Assembly (NCBI GenBank): GCA_009192285.1
Contig: WBVU01000016.1
Span: 806,001 to 870,000 of the forward strand
Length of the DNA stretch: 64,000 nt
Direction of reading: 5' to 3'
Source of the DNA: Morchella semilibera
Lineage: Eukaryota; Ascomycota; Pezizomycetes; Pezizales; Morchellaceae
The notes beneath the pieces are model-generated. The model did no database searches. It saw only the letters and a program-made list of their open reading frames with translations, and was not told the origin of the DNA. A program made the translations under genes and the position numbers. Of the stretch, positions 1 through 9,938 are shown piece by piece (within the stretch, counting starts at the first letter, position 1; each line of letters begins with the position of its first letter).

Positions 1-1007
1 GCTGCGCGTTTACGAGTGATCGCAAGTGATTGCACCACTATCAGAACAATTCCTATTTTTTTTGTTCTTTGTCTTTGTCTCTTTCTTGCTATTTGTACAT
101 ATCCTGGGAGGTTCGCTATGCTATGTACATACAGTATTCTCATTGCTGCCAGTTTAAGGCATAATCTCCCCCCTCCACCCAGTAGAGTACCGTCTTTTTC
201 GACTTCCAGAATTTCCAGCGCTCACGTGCTCCCGCAGATCCTGCCCAAAGTAGCCTACCTCCGAGACCAAGCTTTTGCAAATTTCGGATGTGCGAGTTGA
301 GGAGGGAATAAGTGGGAAAGGCCGCTAATATCTGCAAATGTCTGCTTGGTGCAGGATCGAGTTGGTACTACACCAACTACATCAACTACACCCCTGAATA
401 TCACTTGTGGGTCTTTTAAGATAAGCATACTGATGTTTATAGATATGCTTGTTTGCCCAATAGCTCATAGCTGACCTGATGACAGTAAGGTGAGCCCAAG
501 CCCAAGCCCAAGCCCACGTTCAAGCAAAGGACAGTTAGTAGTATGTAGCCTGAATGTATACTACCCAGGCGTCTATCCAGCGACCCTCAAGCTCGTGGCC
601 TCTTTAACTTCAGCGTAGAAGTACAGAGCTCATGGTCAAGCCCCAACCGCAAATCGCCAGCTCTAGACCCTAAGCAGCACACACAGCGGCCGCCACCAAG
701 TCAGCTGCCAAAAGGAAATCCCCCGGGCCCCAATATCAGTCCCCCGCAAAACATCTGGTGCGTCCGCGGCCGTGGAACATCCCAATAGCCCTATAATAGG
801 CATCGCGATATATGTTTTGGCCCCAAGTCAGTCTGGCATATAAGACGCCATGCACACCCTGCTTTTTCTAGAATATCGACCACCAATATCGTGGGGTCGC
901 TCCTTTTGACAGATTTCTGCACCCTCCCTCTTCCCCTTCCAGTTGATTCCTTGCCTTGCTTAACGGTTCGCTCCGGTTGAAAAAGAAAGGTCGACTTTAC
1001 TCCCAAA
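1..1007. other. Intergenic, upstream of the secreted-protein gene
   Basis: I see no supportable gene here. The short open frames lack family motifs and overlap on both strands. Bases 13-30 carry one exact copy of the bipartite CGAGTGAY-N5-RTGAY element described under findings. The last 200 bases hold a TATA-like sequence and lead into the start at 1008. Confidence 0.6.
839..843 (+). promoter_or_regulatory. TATA-like box of the small secreted-protein gene
   Basis: A TATAA sequence lies 165 bases upstream of the ATG at 1008, a reasonable place for a fungal core promoter with a 5' leader. A second AT-rich candidate (CTATAATAGG) is near 790. This rests on sequence and spacing only. Confidence 0.35.
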
Positions 1008-1526
1008 ATGCAGATCAGCAGCTTGATTACCGCCCTTATTGTAGGCTCAGCAACACTCGTGCATGCCGCTGCCGTCCCCCGCTGCGACGAGGACCTCCAG
1101 TTTGTACGTATATACGCCAATGATCCCCTTACACATCGCATCCTGTAGCGGGTACCAAGCTAACATACACACGCACGCACGCACACCCAGTATAACCACT
1201 GCATCGAGGACACCAGCAAGTACCTTAAGTCTCTCAACGTGCGCGTAACTCCCGAGCACACCTCCCGCATCAACAAATGCTACCACTGCTTGTAAGTCCG
1301 CCCCTTGTCTCTGAGGACTTGATGTATAATCTAACAAGCATGCAGCCAGGAGGCGGCCGCCGACAAATGTGGCGCGCGGTTTGGAACGGACCCGGATAAT
1401 CTGTCGGATGATGGGAGGGCGTGTTATGATATGGGTATGGAGGCGTGTAGGACGAGGAGGAGGAGGGATCAGTGTAGGTTCTTTGTCAATTGGAACAGGC
1501 CAACGATTGGTGTGGAGGAGTCGTGA
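1008..1526 (+). CDS. Small secreted cysteine-rich protein (125 aa), function unknown
   Basis: Three exons (1008-1103, 1191-1291, 1346-1526) join in frame through GT-AG introns to give 125 residues. Residues 1-20 form a typical signal peptide: a short start, a hydrophobic core (LITALIVGSATLV), then a small-residue HAAA cleavage region. The mature part has eight cysteines (residues 26, 36, 62, 65, 74, 92, 100, 109), enough for four disulfides, and a run of arginines at 103-106. There is no CC doublet, so it is not a hydrophobin, and I recognise no family. The size, secretion signal and even cysteine number fit a secreted effector-like or cell-surface protein, but that role is inference. The ATG was chosen because it is the only one giving an intact signal peptide. 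Confidence 0.75.
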
Positions 1527-2292
1527 TGTGAGACGGAAGGGGCTGCAAACGTAGATATATACATAGCTAATATACCCTTCGTTTTAGTGGTCATGGAATT
1601 AGTGTAGAGATAGTAGTTTCTGTGGGTCTTGTGAGGTCAGACGTGATTCCTCAAGGGCCATAGTTCCTATCGTAAGGCAACGGGTATTCAGGTCTTAGTA
1701 TCCAATTGTCTTGTAGTGCGTCTCATAAACCTCCAGCACCATCACCGTATTCCCCCTACCCGGCACGTAAAGGCTCAAGGCGGGGTTCCTCCGACAAGAA
1801 CCCAGCCATGTTTCAAAACACACAGCTGCTATTGTTGAAAGGAGAAGCGCACGCCATCGGAGGAGAATGATGAGAAGGGGCCGCTTTTAATATTTATATT
1901 TTTATGATGCCAATTTACCTAAAGACATGTAGATGTCAGCAGGGAGAAATACGTCCAGAAACCAGCACGGGGGGAATCGACGGGGGAGCATTTATGGGGT
2001 AATGAGCTGTGGATTCAAGCTCCTGGCCATAATGAGTGTATCAACGATGGATGTATGTGGAGAGGAAGAGAAGCTAGTAGACCATGGTATCAATACTCCG
2101 ATAATAAAAAAATGACGTATCGATTTTTTACCATCGGTGCCTTTACCCGATATGCACTGATTTAGGTGGTGCTATGCAGCTCAGCCTCGCCCCAGGGAAA
2201 CACAAATAATAGCCAGCTAGCTCCAATCCTTCCAATCCTTCCAAACCACTAGCTCTGACTAGACACCTTCTCACTAAAGATCTATATCAGCC
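1527..2292. other. Intergenic between secreted protein and NLR
   Basis: No supportable gene. It holds the 3' region of the secreted-protein gene and the promoter of the NLR. A 60-codon open frame at 1933-2115 has no recognisable motif or codon signature. Confidence 0.6.
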
Positions 2293-5200
2293 ATGGCCGA
2301 GGGTCTAGGCACTGCTGCGAGTGTCTTTGCAGCCATTCAGATAACAACGGCAGTGGCTTCTTTGGGCTATGAGTACCTCAGCAGCGCAAGACGAGCGCCA
2401 GAATGCCTAAAAAGGCTCACAGGTGAACTTAAATCTCTGATCGAAATACTCACTGAGATACACATCTGTGCACAAGACCACACATCAAGGGTATTACAGA
2501 GACTCGACGATCCACTCCAACACTGTCTCGCAGATATGATAAAACTTCAAGACAAGTTGAGACCCGGGAAGAGCCCAGGTCTTTGGGGAGGCATACGAGC
2601 TAGACTTCAGTGGCCTTTTGAGGAAAGCGAAATTATGGACTACCTCATGAGGGTCGAAAGGCTTAAGAGCACTTTCAAAATTGCTATCAGTCTTGATCAA
2701 CAGTGAGTACCTTGCGTTTTTGGTTAGCAACTAGTTGCAGATGTGGAGCAGCTAATATGATTCAAACTAGATTCCTTACAAAGACTACGATTGTCCGTGT
2801 TGATGCGATCAACACACACGTCCAGGGAATTGGCGGGCATATACAGACAGTTGACACGAATGTTCAAGGGGTTGGCACAAATGTGGAAAAAATCAAAGAA
2901 GATATCACAGACCTGAAAACAGCCCATAATTTAAGTGCCCAAGGGGCAGACATTCTTCAGAGCGGTGAGATATGCCTGTTTGAAACGGCCACCCCCAAAT
3001 AAATTATGTGGCGGTTAATTATTTACTAACACATCAATCAGAAAAACAACGGTCTGAGATACTTGACTGGCTTTACTCGGAAGACTTTCGCGCGACACAC
3101 GATAACATAAGCGGTAGGAGGAAGGAACGGACAGGGGATTGGGTTTTGGAGACGGATGAATTTTGTAATTGGATTGAAATGAACGGCCCTCACAGAATTC
3201 TTTGGGGCTATGGTATTCGTACGGACCATTTGATTGATTGTATTCCAAGGATCTTCAGTTCTAATTACCATAAATTTCCAGCCGGTGCCGGGAAGACCTT
3301 TTTAGCGTATGATACTTCTTATCCTTATATATGAGCGATTATGACCCTACCAATATTGTGCATACTAACACTGTGTTGAGCCGTTGCAGTTCTCGGGTCA
3401 TAGATTATCTCGAGGACAAGGCGCTAGCCGCAGGTTACGGAGTAGCACATATCTATTTCAACTTCAAAGACCAGAGCCGACAAGAGCCGATACAAATTCT
3501 TGCCAGCTTGGTAAAACAGCTTGCATGCAAGACATCACATCTCCCAGTGCTAATCACAGATATGTACAAAAAATTTCACCATCAAAAGAAAAGACCCGGT
3601 TATGAAGATTTATATGGATTTCTTCTTTCGATTACAGGCTCTAGTTCATTTAACCAAACCATCATAGTCTGTGACGCACTGGACGAGTGCGACCCTAACT
3701 CCCAGCGTTCAAAATTATTACCATTGTTTCGTAGGATGGGAGATGACGGAATTAGCCTGTTCTTAACCAGCCGTGAATATCCTGAGGATATCCAAAGCTA
3801 CCTTACCAATAAAGCGACAAAGCTCAGGCTTTTAGCGACTAATAAAGATATTTGCAATTATATCAAACAAACGATAAAGGAAAATTGCAGAGCTAAGCGT
3901 CTTATAGAAGAGGGTGGTTATCAGGACATGATTATTTCGGAGCTGATAAAATGTGCCGCTGGAATGTAAGTACATATACGCGTATAACTACAGTCGAATC
4001 TCCCTATAAGGGTACATCCTATAAGAATAATCACCCTTATAGGAGATTCGACTATATAAACTACTTCCTATCATCTTGATACAATGATACTAAGAAGATT
4101 CAGGTTTCTACTTGCTCACTTCCACATTGAGCATTTATGTCAACAGCCTACGACTAAAAAGATCCTTCAGGAGCTTGAGAAATTTAAATTGTCCTCTTAT
4201 TCTACTGAAGGAAAACCGCTGGATCAAGTTTACGATAGGGCCATGCAACACCTTCGATCCCAACCACAAAGTTGCAAAGACCTAGCTATGAAGGCCCTTT
4301 TTTGGGTCGTTGGAGCCCGCCGAGCACTTTCTATCCAAGAACTTCGAGTGGCAGTATCTTTAGAAGCAAATTCAAAGCCAGTAATTATAGAAGACCAGGA
4401 CATACCTGATGTTAAAACTCTTATTGATGTTTGCACAAGTTTTCTAACCGTCGACGATAACGATATGGTCAGGCTTGTTCATTATACAGTTCAGGAATAC
4501 CTTCTCGAAAACCTTATAGTTCCTAAACGCGAGGATTTGGATCTAAAACTCGCCGTTCTGTGTACAGTATTTCTTTCGTCAGATTCATTACGAGATATGC
4601 CTGTCTCCTCCCATCAATCCATATTCTCTCTTTCGGATCCATACCACTCTACTCAAACCCAAACGAGCCCTGGTTGCCTAATAGAACTTTTCATACCTTA
4701 TATAAGGAACCACTTTGTTACCCATGTCAGGGATTGTAGAGACGATCATGGGCTATTGACGGAACCACTCCTCAGATTTCTAGGCAAAGGATGGGAACAT
4801 GTCGCTGATTTGGTTTGGCCCATGAGGAAATTCTCATCGGATATACGTATTGCGATTGACCTGAGGAAATCGGAAGTGGCTCGGTGTTTACTAAAAAAAG
4901 GTCAACGCACGCGTCTCGGCACAGGGGCGGGGTCACTACTACACCTTGCAGTGAGTAGTAACTGTGACGCGCCAATGGTCCAGGTACTACTAGACGAGGG
5001 GGGCGATATCTCAGCTCTGAATTCTAGGGGTTACGACATACTGCATAGTGCAGTACTTAGAGGATCCGTGGGAATCATCCAGCTTTTACTTAAGCATGGG
5101 GCTAATATCTCAACTTCCATATGGTACACTGCAGTCTCCAAAGGTTCTGTAGAAGTCGTTCGACTCCTGCTTAAACACGAAGCCGATATCATAGCACGAA

Positions 5201-6414
5201 CTTCTAACGGGGGGGTGTATACCATACTACACACCGCAGTATCTAGAGGATCCCTAGAAATCATCCAGCTTCTACTCGAAAGTAGTACTGATACTTTGGT
5301 TCAGAGCAAGAATAGAGATACTGCACTACATATCGCAGTCTCTAAGGGTTCCGTAGAAGTCGCCCGGTTTCTACTCAAAAACGGGGCCAATATCTCAGCT
5401 CAAGATAAGAATGGAGATACTGCACTACATGTCGCAGTCTCTCAAGGTTTCGTGGGAGTTATCCGGCTTCTACTCGAAAACAGGGCCGATATCTCGGCTC
5501 AGGGTCAGAATGGAGATACTGCACTACATATCGCGGCCTTTAGGGGTTATACAGAAATCATCCAGCTTCTGCTCGAAAATAGTGCTGATACTTCGATTCA
5601 GAACGTGAATGGAAATACCGCACTACACATCGCGGCCTTTAGGGGTTCTGCAGAAATCATCCAGCTTCTGCTCGAAAATAGTGCTGATATCTCGGCTCAG
5701 GGTATGAATAAAGCGACTGCACTCCATATTGCAGTCTCTTGGGGTTTCCTGGAAGTCATCCGGCTTCTACTCAAAAATGGGGCCGATATCTCAGCTCGGA
5801 ACGCGAACGGAGATACTGCACTACACATCGCAGCCCCTCTGGGTTCCGTGGAAGTCATCCGGCTTCTACTCGAAAATGGGGCCGATATCTCAGCTCGGAA
5901 CCCGAACGGAGATACTGCACTACACATCGCAGCCCCTCTGGATTCCGTGGAAGTCATCCGGCTTCTACTCGAAAACGGGGCCGACATCTCAGCTCGGAAC
6001 GCGAACGGAGATTCTGCGCTACACACCGCAACAAAGTTTAGGTACCCCGTGAAAGTCATAAAGATTTCACTCGGAAATTTGGCCGATATCTCAGCTCAGA
6101 ACGCGAACGGAGATAATGTGCTACACATCGAAACCAATATTAGGCACCCTGTGAAAGTTATACAGCTTCCACTCGGAAATGGGGCCGATATCTCAGCTCA
6201 GAGCGCGAACGGAGATACTGCACTACACATAACAACCGAGTTTAGATACCCCGTGAAAGCCATACGGCTTCTACTCGAAAATGGGGCCGATGTCTCGGCC
6301 CGGAACGCGAACGGAGATACTGCACTACATATCGCAGTCTCTATGTGTTCCGTGAAAGTCATAGCGCTTCTATTCGGGAATGGGGCCGACATCTCGGCTC
6401 AGAGTACGGATTGA
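2293..6414 (+). CDS. NLR-like STAND protein: Fungal-N helical domain, NACHT, 15 ankyrin repeats
   Basis: Six exons (2293-2702, 2771-2964, 3042-3218, 3282-3306, 3390-3965, 4104-6414) give 1230 residues. Residues 1-140 look like the helical N-terminal domain of fungal STAND proteins, followed by a heptad-like stretch with repeated HVQGIGG and NVQGVGT motifs. The NACHT NTPase follows: Walker A GIPGAGKT near residue 260, assembled over a 25-nt exon; Walker B IIVCDALDECD near 358; sensor-like LFLTSREYP. A winged-helix-like part starts at CAAGMFLLAHFH, another splice junction. From about residue 730 to the end there are 15 ankyrin repeats of 32-34 residues with the NGDTALHIA consensus. Such proteins act as intracellular non-self or allorecognition receptors in fungi (family knowledge). 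The last intron holds a hairpin. The stop interrupts the repeat array: degenerate repeat sequence continues after it. Confidence 0.85.
3992..4053. repeat. Near-perfect inverted repeat (hairpin) in an NLR intron
   Basis: The intron 3966-4103 holds two arms of 21-22 bases (3992-4013 and 4033-4053) that are exact reverse complements except for one extra C in the left arm, around a 19-base loop. The arm core reads TCGAATCTCC-TATAAGGGT. It makes this intron (138 nt) clearly longer than its neighbours. It looks like a tiny foldback or MITE-type insertion that is spliced out. Confidence 0.7.
5710..6400 (+). repeat. Highly similar tandem ankyrin repeat units (about 99-102 bp)
   Basis: The last seven ankyrin units are close copies at DNA level. 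Units at about 5710-5808, 5809-5907 and 5908-6006 differ at few positions, which suggests recent duplication or gene conversion. Three later units (about 6007-6310) carry one extra codon, giving 34-residue repeats with a (F/I)R(Y/H)PVK core in place of the usual SVE. Boundaries follow the NGDTALH phase. Confidence 0.7.
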
Positions 6415-6575
6415 GATACTACTCTCAACCTCGCAAAAGTCGGGGGTGTCGTCCTTCCTCTCCCTAAGGGCAGGGCTGGTGTTGGCTCAACTCAAAACAC
6501 GCGCGGAACTATCACATTACACCGTAGTCTCTGGGAGTTCGTGGAAGCTACTGGGGAGCGGCCTCTCAACCCTAT
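6415..6575 (+). pseudogene. Degenerate ankyrin repeats beyond the NLR stop codon
   Basis: After the TGA the sequence still aligns with the ankyrin unit: GATACTACTCTCAACCTC matches the start of a unit, and about 100 bases later a second unit can be followed (ACACGCGCGGAACTATCACATT, GTAGTCTCTGGGAGTTCGTGGAAG). Both units have gained small indels and stops. The stop itself sits where the consensus has a GGA glycine codon. I read this as the eroded end of a formerly longer array. Confidence 0.65.
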
Positions 6576-7403
6576 GTCCTAGACGAGACATGGTACTAGG
6601 GATTAGTTTAACATACCACCAACACCCCTGTATGGGCGTAAAGGCTGCGTCTGCTTGTTTTCAGTTTCTCTCTATCTCTCTTCGACTTCTTTATCTGTTT
6701 AGTATCTTTCATTATCATTATTTCATTTCGGTAAAATAATATATCTAAAGATGCTATGACCCTACGCATGCTAGCACTCTTATGTTCACTCCCAATTTCC
6801 TCCTAGTTGCAAACTCTGGCCGGTTCTTATCATGCATGAGCACATTTCATATATCCTGGCACCTCAAACATATATAACACAGTTTCTCTAGTTCATGTCA
6901 TTCTTCAGTTTATCAACCTCCTCGGTAAAATTATAAGGTATAACTTCGAGTCTAGTTGGTAGAAAGATCCGCAAATTCCTCTCTATTTTTTTCATTTTTC
7001 TTTTTGTTAGGGGGGTTACAGTGCTCACACGCACCCAGTCAATGTCAATGATAGATATCACATGTTTTATGTCAGGTAGGAGGTATATATAACAAATTTT
7101 TGGTATTAACAGGATACTTATGTCTCCATATACGAAATTCCGTTTAGAGATTAATTATTCATGAATACCAGTCTTTCACAGGTCTACTATCTAATAATTA
7201 CATACATGTATACTAATATCCAATCCGAGGCCAATCCCGTGATATTGCACGCTACCCCCACGCACACCATCAACGCGTCTCCCATAATTAACGCGTCTGC
7301 AAAAACCACTCTACACGTCCGCCACTGCCACTACAACTGTCAATGTCCGATCCGACCACAAAACGGTATTCCCTCCTCCGCCTCCCAAAACAAAACCCCA
7401 CCA
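6576..7403. other. Intergenic between NLR and ECO1
   Basis: AT-rich sequence without a supportable gene. One TACATGTA palindrome is at 7203-7210. The ECO1 frame stays open back to an ATG at 7161, but residues encoded before 7404 look like translated non-coding DNA. Confidence 0.5.
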
Positions 7404-8534
7404 ATGCTAACACACCACCACCCCCTCTACAGCCGTCATCTCAAGACTACCTACTCCCGCAAAGCACCCACCTCCCATCCCACCAAGCGCCGTCGCATCA
7501 CTGCCAGTACCAGCCCGCCCCCATCGTCCTCCCTCCCCCCAACATCAGATGCAGAAAAGGAAGACGAACCAGCGCAATCATCAGCAGCACCACCGTCCCC
7601 ATCACCGTTACCCCCCTCTCCCCCGCCCAGGAGGTCGGCATTCACCTTCCTGACACGCCCCACGCAGACCCCACGGCCCCTCGCAAGGCACAAGAAGCGC
7701 ACCCAGACCCCACCCCAACCAAAGCTTACGCAGTCAATTATTGACCTTGGGCAGGCGCTACGCATCACCTGCCGAACATGCGGGATGTCCTACCACCCCA
7801 GCACGCCCGACGACGAAGCCCTCCACAGGCGCTTCCACGCCAAGTCCGTCGGCGGCGTCGACTTCTCCTGCACCAGCAGAAGCGGGAATGTCATCTGGCG
7901 TGGCGACGGGGAAGAGGATGTAAAGATCCTTCTTGTGGATCGGAGGAGCGCGCCCGCTGAGAAGAGGAAGGTTGGGGAGGTCATGGAGGTGGTGGACACC
8001 GAGCTTGGGGCCGCTGAAATTGCGGATGCGGTGCTGTGGCAGGAGAACAGTGACGGCGGGGATAGGTTTAGGGTGTATCTTTACGTACACGGGAAGAAGT
8101 GTGTGGGCTTGCTTTTGGTCGAGAGGATCAAGAGGGCTTATTATGTCCTTGACGAGCTTACCACCACCGCAGCCACTACTACAAAGCAACCGGAACAGAA
8201 GGATACAGGGAGGAAAGAAATCGAGGGTGGGGTCAAAGACAGCGACAGTAAGCCCCCCTCAGCGATTGCTACTTCTGCTTCTTCGTCGGTCTCGATTTCG
8301 TCCACGCCCCGCGATGCGCTCATGGGCGTAACCCGCATCTGGACATGCTCCTCCAGCAGGCGCAAAGGCATTGCGAGGAGACTACTCGAGTGTGCCAGGA
8401 GCACATTTATCTACGGCATGAGCGTCGATAAGGGCTTAGTTGCCTTCAGTCAGCCTACTGAGAGCGGCGGTGCCTTGGCCAGAGGATGGTTTAAGGGCGA
8501 AGTGGGATGGAAGGTTTATATAGAAGAACCTTGA
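7404..8534 (+). CDS. ECO1: Sister-chromatid cohesion acetyltransferase Eco1/Ctf7
   Basis: A single-exon gene of 376 residues from this start. Close to the N-terminus is LKTTYSRK followed by a KRRRI basic stretch, as in fungal Eco1 proteins, then a Pro/Ser-rich linker. Around residues 123-145 is the C2H2-like zinc finger (CRTCG ... HRRFH). The C-terminal half is the GNAT-like domain, ending in the conserved segment TRIWTCSSSRRKGIARRLL and AFSQPTESGGALARGWF. Eco1 acetylates the cohesin subunit Smc3 in S phase to establish cohesion (family knowledge). The frame is open to an upstream ATG at 7161 (457 residues); I prefer 7404 because the family motif begins shortly after it, but the longer form cannot be excluded. 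Confidence 0.9.
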   Translation: MLTHHHPLYSRHLKTTYSRKAPTSHPTKRRRITASTSPPPSSSLPPTSDAEKEDEPAQSSAAPPSPSPLPPSPPPRRSAFTFLTRPTQTPRPLARHKKRTQTPPQPKLTQSIIDLGQALRITCRTCGMSYHPSTPDDEALHRRFHAKSVGGVDFSCTSRSGNVIWRGDGEEDVKILLVDRRSAPAEKRKVGEVMEVVDTELGAAEIADAVLWQENSDGGDRFRVYLYVHGKKCVGLLLVERIKRAYYVLDELTTTAATTTKQPEQKDTGRKEIEGGVKDSDSKPPSAIATSASSSVSISSTPRDALMGVTRIWTCSSSRRKGIARRLLECARSTFIYGMSVDKGLVAFSQPTESGGALARGWFKGEVGWKVYIEEP

Positions 8535-9685
8535 AGTCCTTTTTAGAGAAGGCCTTTGGCAATTCTTAAATTCAAAGGGCTTTTGGCACTCCCTCTTTTT
8601 TTCTTTTTTTCTTTTTTTCAATTATGTTTCTTTGAACATATTTTCTACAGCCTATCAAGGTTACTCTGTATTTTATTTTTACTTTTCTTTATTCTTCCCC
8701 TCACTTTTGAAGTCGTCTTTCTAGAATTTGTATAGGTTGATGCATGCCATTGGGGGCGCACTTATAGATCTCTGTAGCATTAGAAGGGCTCTTTGGTTTT
8801 GGGCAGTGTTTTTTCTTCCTTTTTCTGTTATAGATTCACACCAAGGAGTTATCGCCTGGGCAACATCTTTGTATTAGTCAGATATTATAGACGAGCCAAA
8901 CAAGTCCTGCTTGTCTCATCCAAACAAACAAACCTCGCGTACTGTCTTTAACTGCACGACCCATCACTCGGTTCCCAGAGCAAACACTACTAACCCACTC
9001 TGGCGTTCTCTCCGCCCCGCAACCCCATCTCGTCCTAGCAGTCCTGCGACATAACACGAATACCAGGTTGACTTGAGGCATGACCCCACGATATGTACGG
9101 TAACATCCCCCCCTCGGGCGGGAGGATCATAGATAAGAAAGAGCCTGACCTCCGAGATTGTGCGTGCGCTTGGCTCTGTGCTCCCTGGGAGAGGGGTGAG
9201 CTATCACCAGCACTCTGTCGGCCATGAAACAAAGCAGGGAAACATCGACTAGAAGCCCAGCATCTCGTGACTCTTGTAGCTAATATGTACATGATGTTAC
9301 GGGATTTCAAGCTGCTATGTAGGTAGTAGGACTCTACCCCCTACTCTGTCAAACAGACAACGCCAGATTACCGACCGACGGGCAGCAGAAACACGAGATA
9401 TAGGTAATCCATACCGCTGACGTTGACATTGACAGTCGTGGCCACGCCCGCAGGATCAAACGGACCACGCTTCCCATTTACCATTGAGCAGCTAGCTAGG
9501 ACTAGGAGAGCCGAAGAGCGGAGAAGCAGAGAAGCAGAGAAACTCAATGGCCACTGAGTTCTCGTCAAACGTCGCGTTCGGGCCCGTCACCCCCAATGAT
9601 GCGTGGGCAAGGAAGAGATATAGAGGGCAAGGGAGCTGGCATCCCCACGGCTCTACACACAATCAATCAAGCTGTATAAAGCCAT

Positions 9686-9710
9686 CCATACCATACCATA
9701 CCATACCATA
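9686..9710. repeat. CCATA pentanucleotide microsatellite
   Basis: Five tandem CCATA units. Confidence 0.85.
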
Positions 9711-9912
9711 CACATACTCAATCCTGCGGCGAAGAGTCCCCAAGACCCTTTTTTTTTTTTTGGCAAAGCACAGCAGAATGGGCAGTAAGCCAAGTAAGCT
9801 GCATTGGATCAATTAAACCTGCACACGCGATGTAGAGGCCAGAAAAACAGAGAGCATGTATGCACTCCAGAAGGAAGAAAATGCAAGGCAGCCTTGGGGG
9901 GTACACAGGTGT

Positions 9913-9938
9913 GATGTCGATGTCGATGTCGATGTTGA
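9913..9938. repeat. GATGTC hexanucleotide microsatellite
   Basis: About four tandem GATGTC units, the last one changed. Confidence 0.8.

Noticed and set aside
1008-1526. Hydrophobin
   Set aside because: It has eight cysteines but no CC doublets, so the hydrophobin spacing is absent.
6380-6739. 119-codon frame overlapping the NLR end as a separate gene
   Set aside because: Its first half is the shifted-frame reading of ankyrin repeat DNA, and the rest is non-coding.
9368-9568. Minus-strand 66-codon frame with a signal-peptide-like start
   Set aside because: Only the start is suggestive; no cysteine pattern, no extension through introns, and a competing frame on the other strand.
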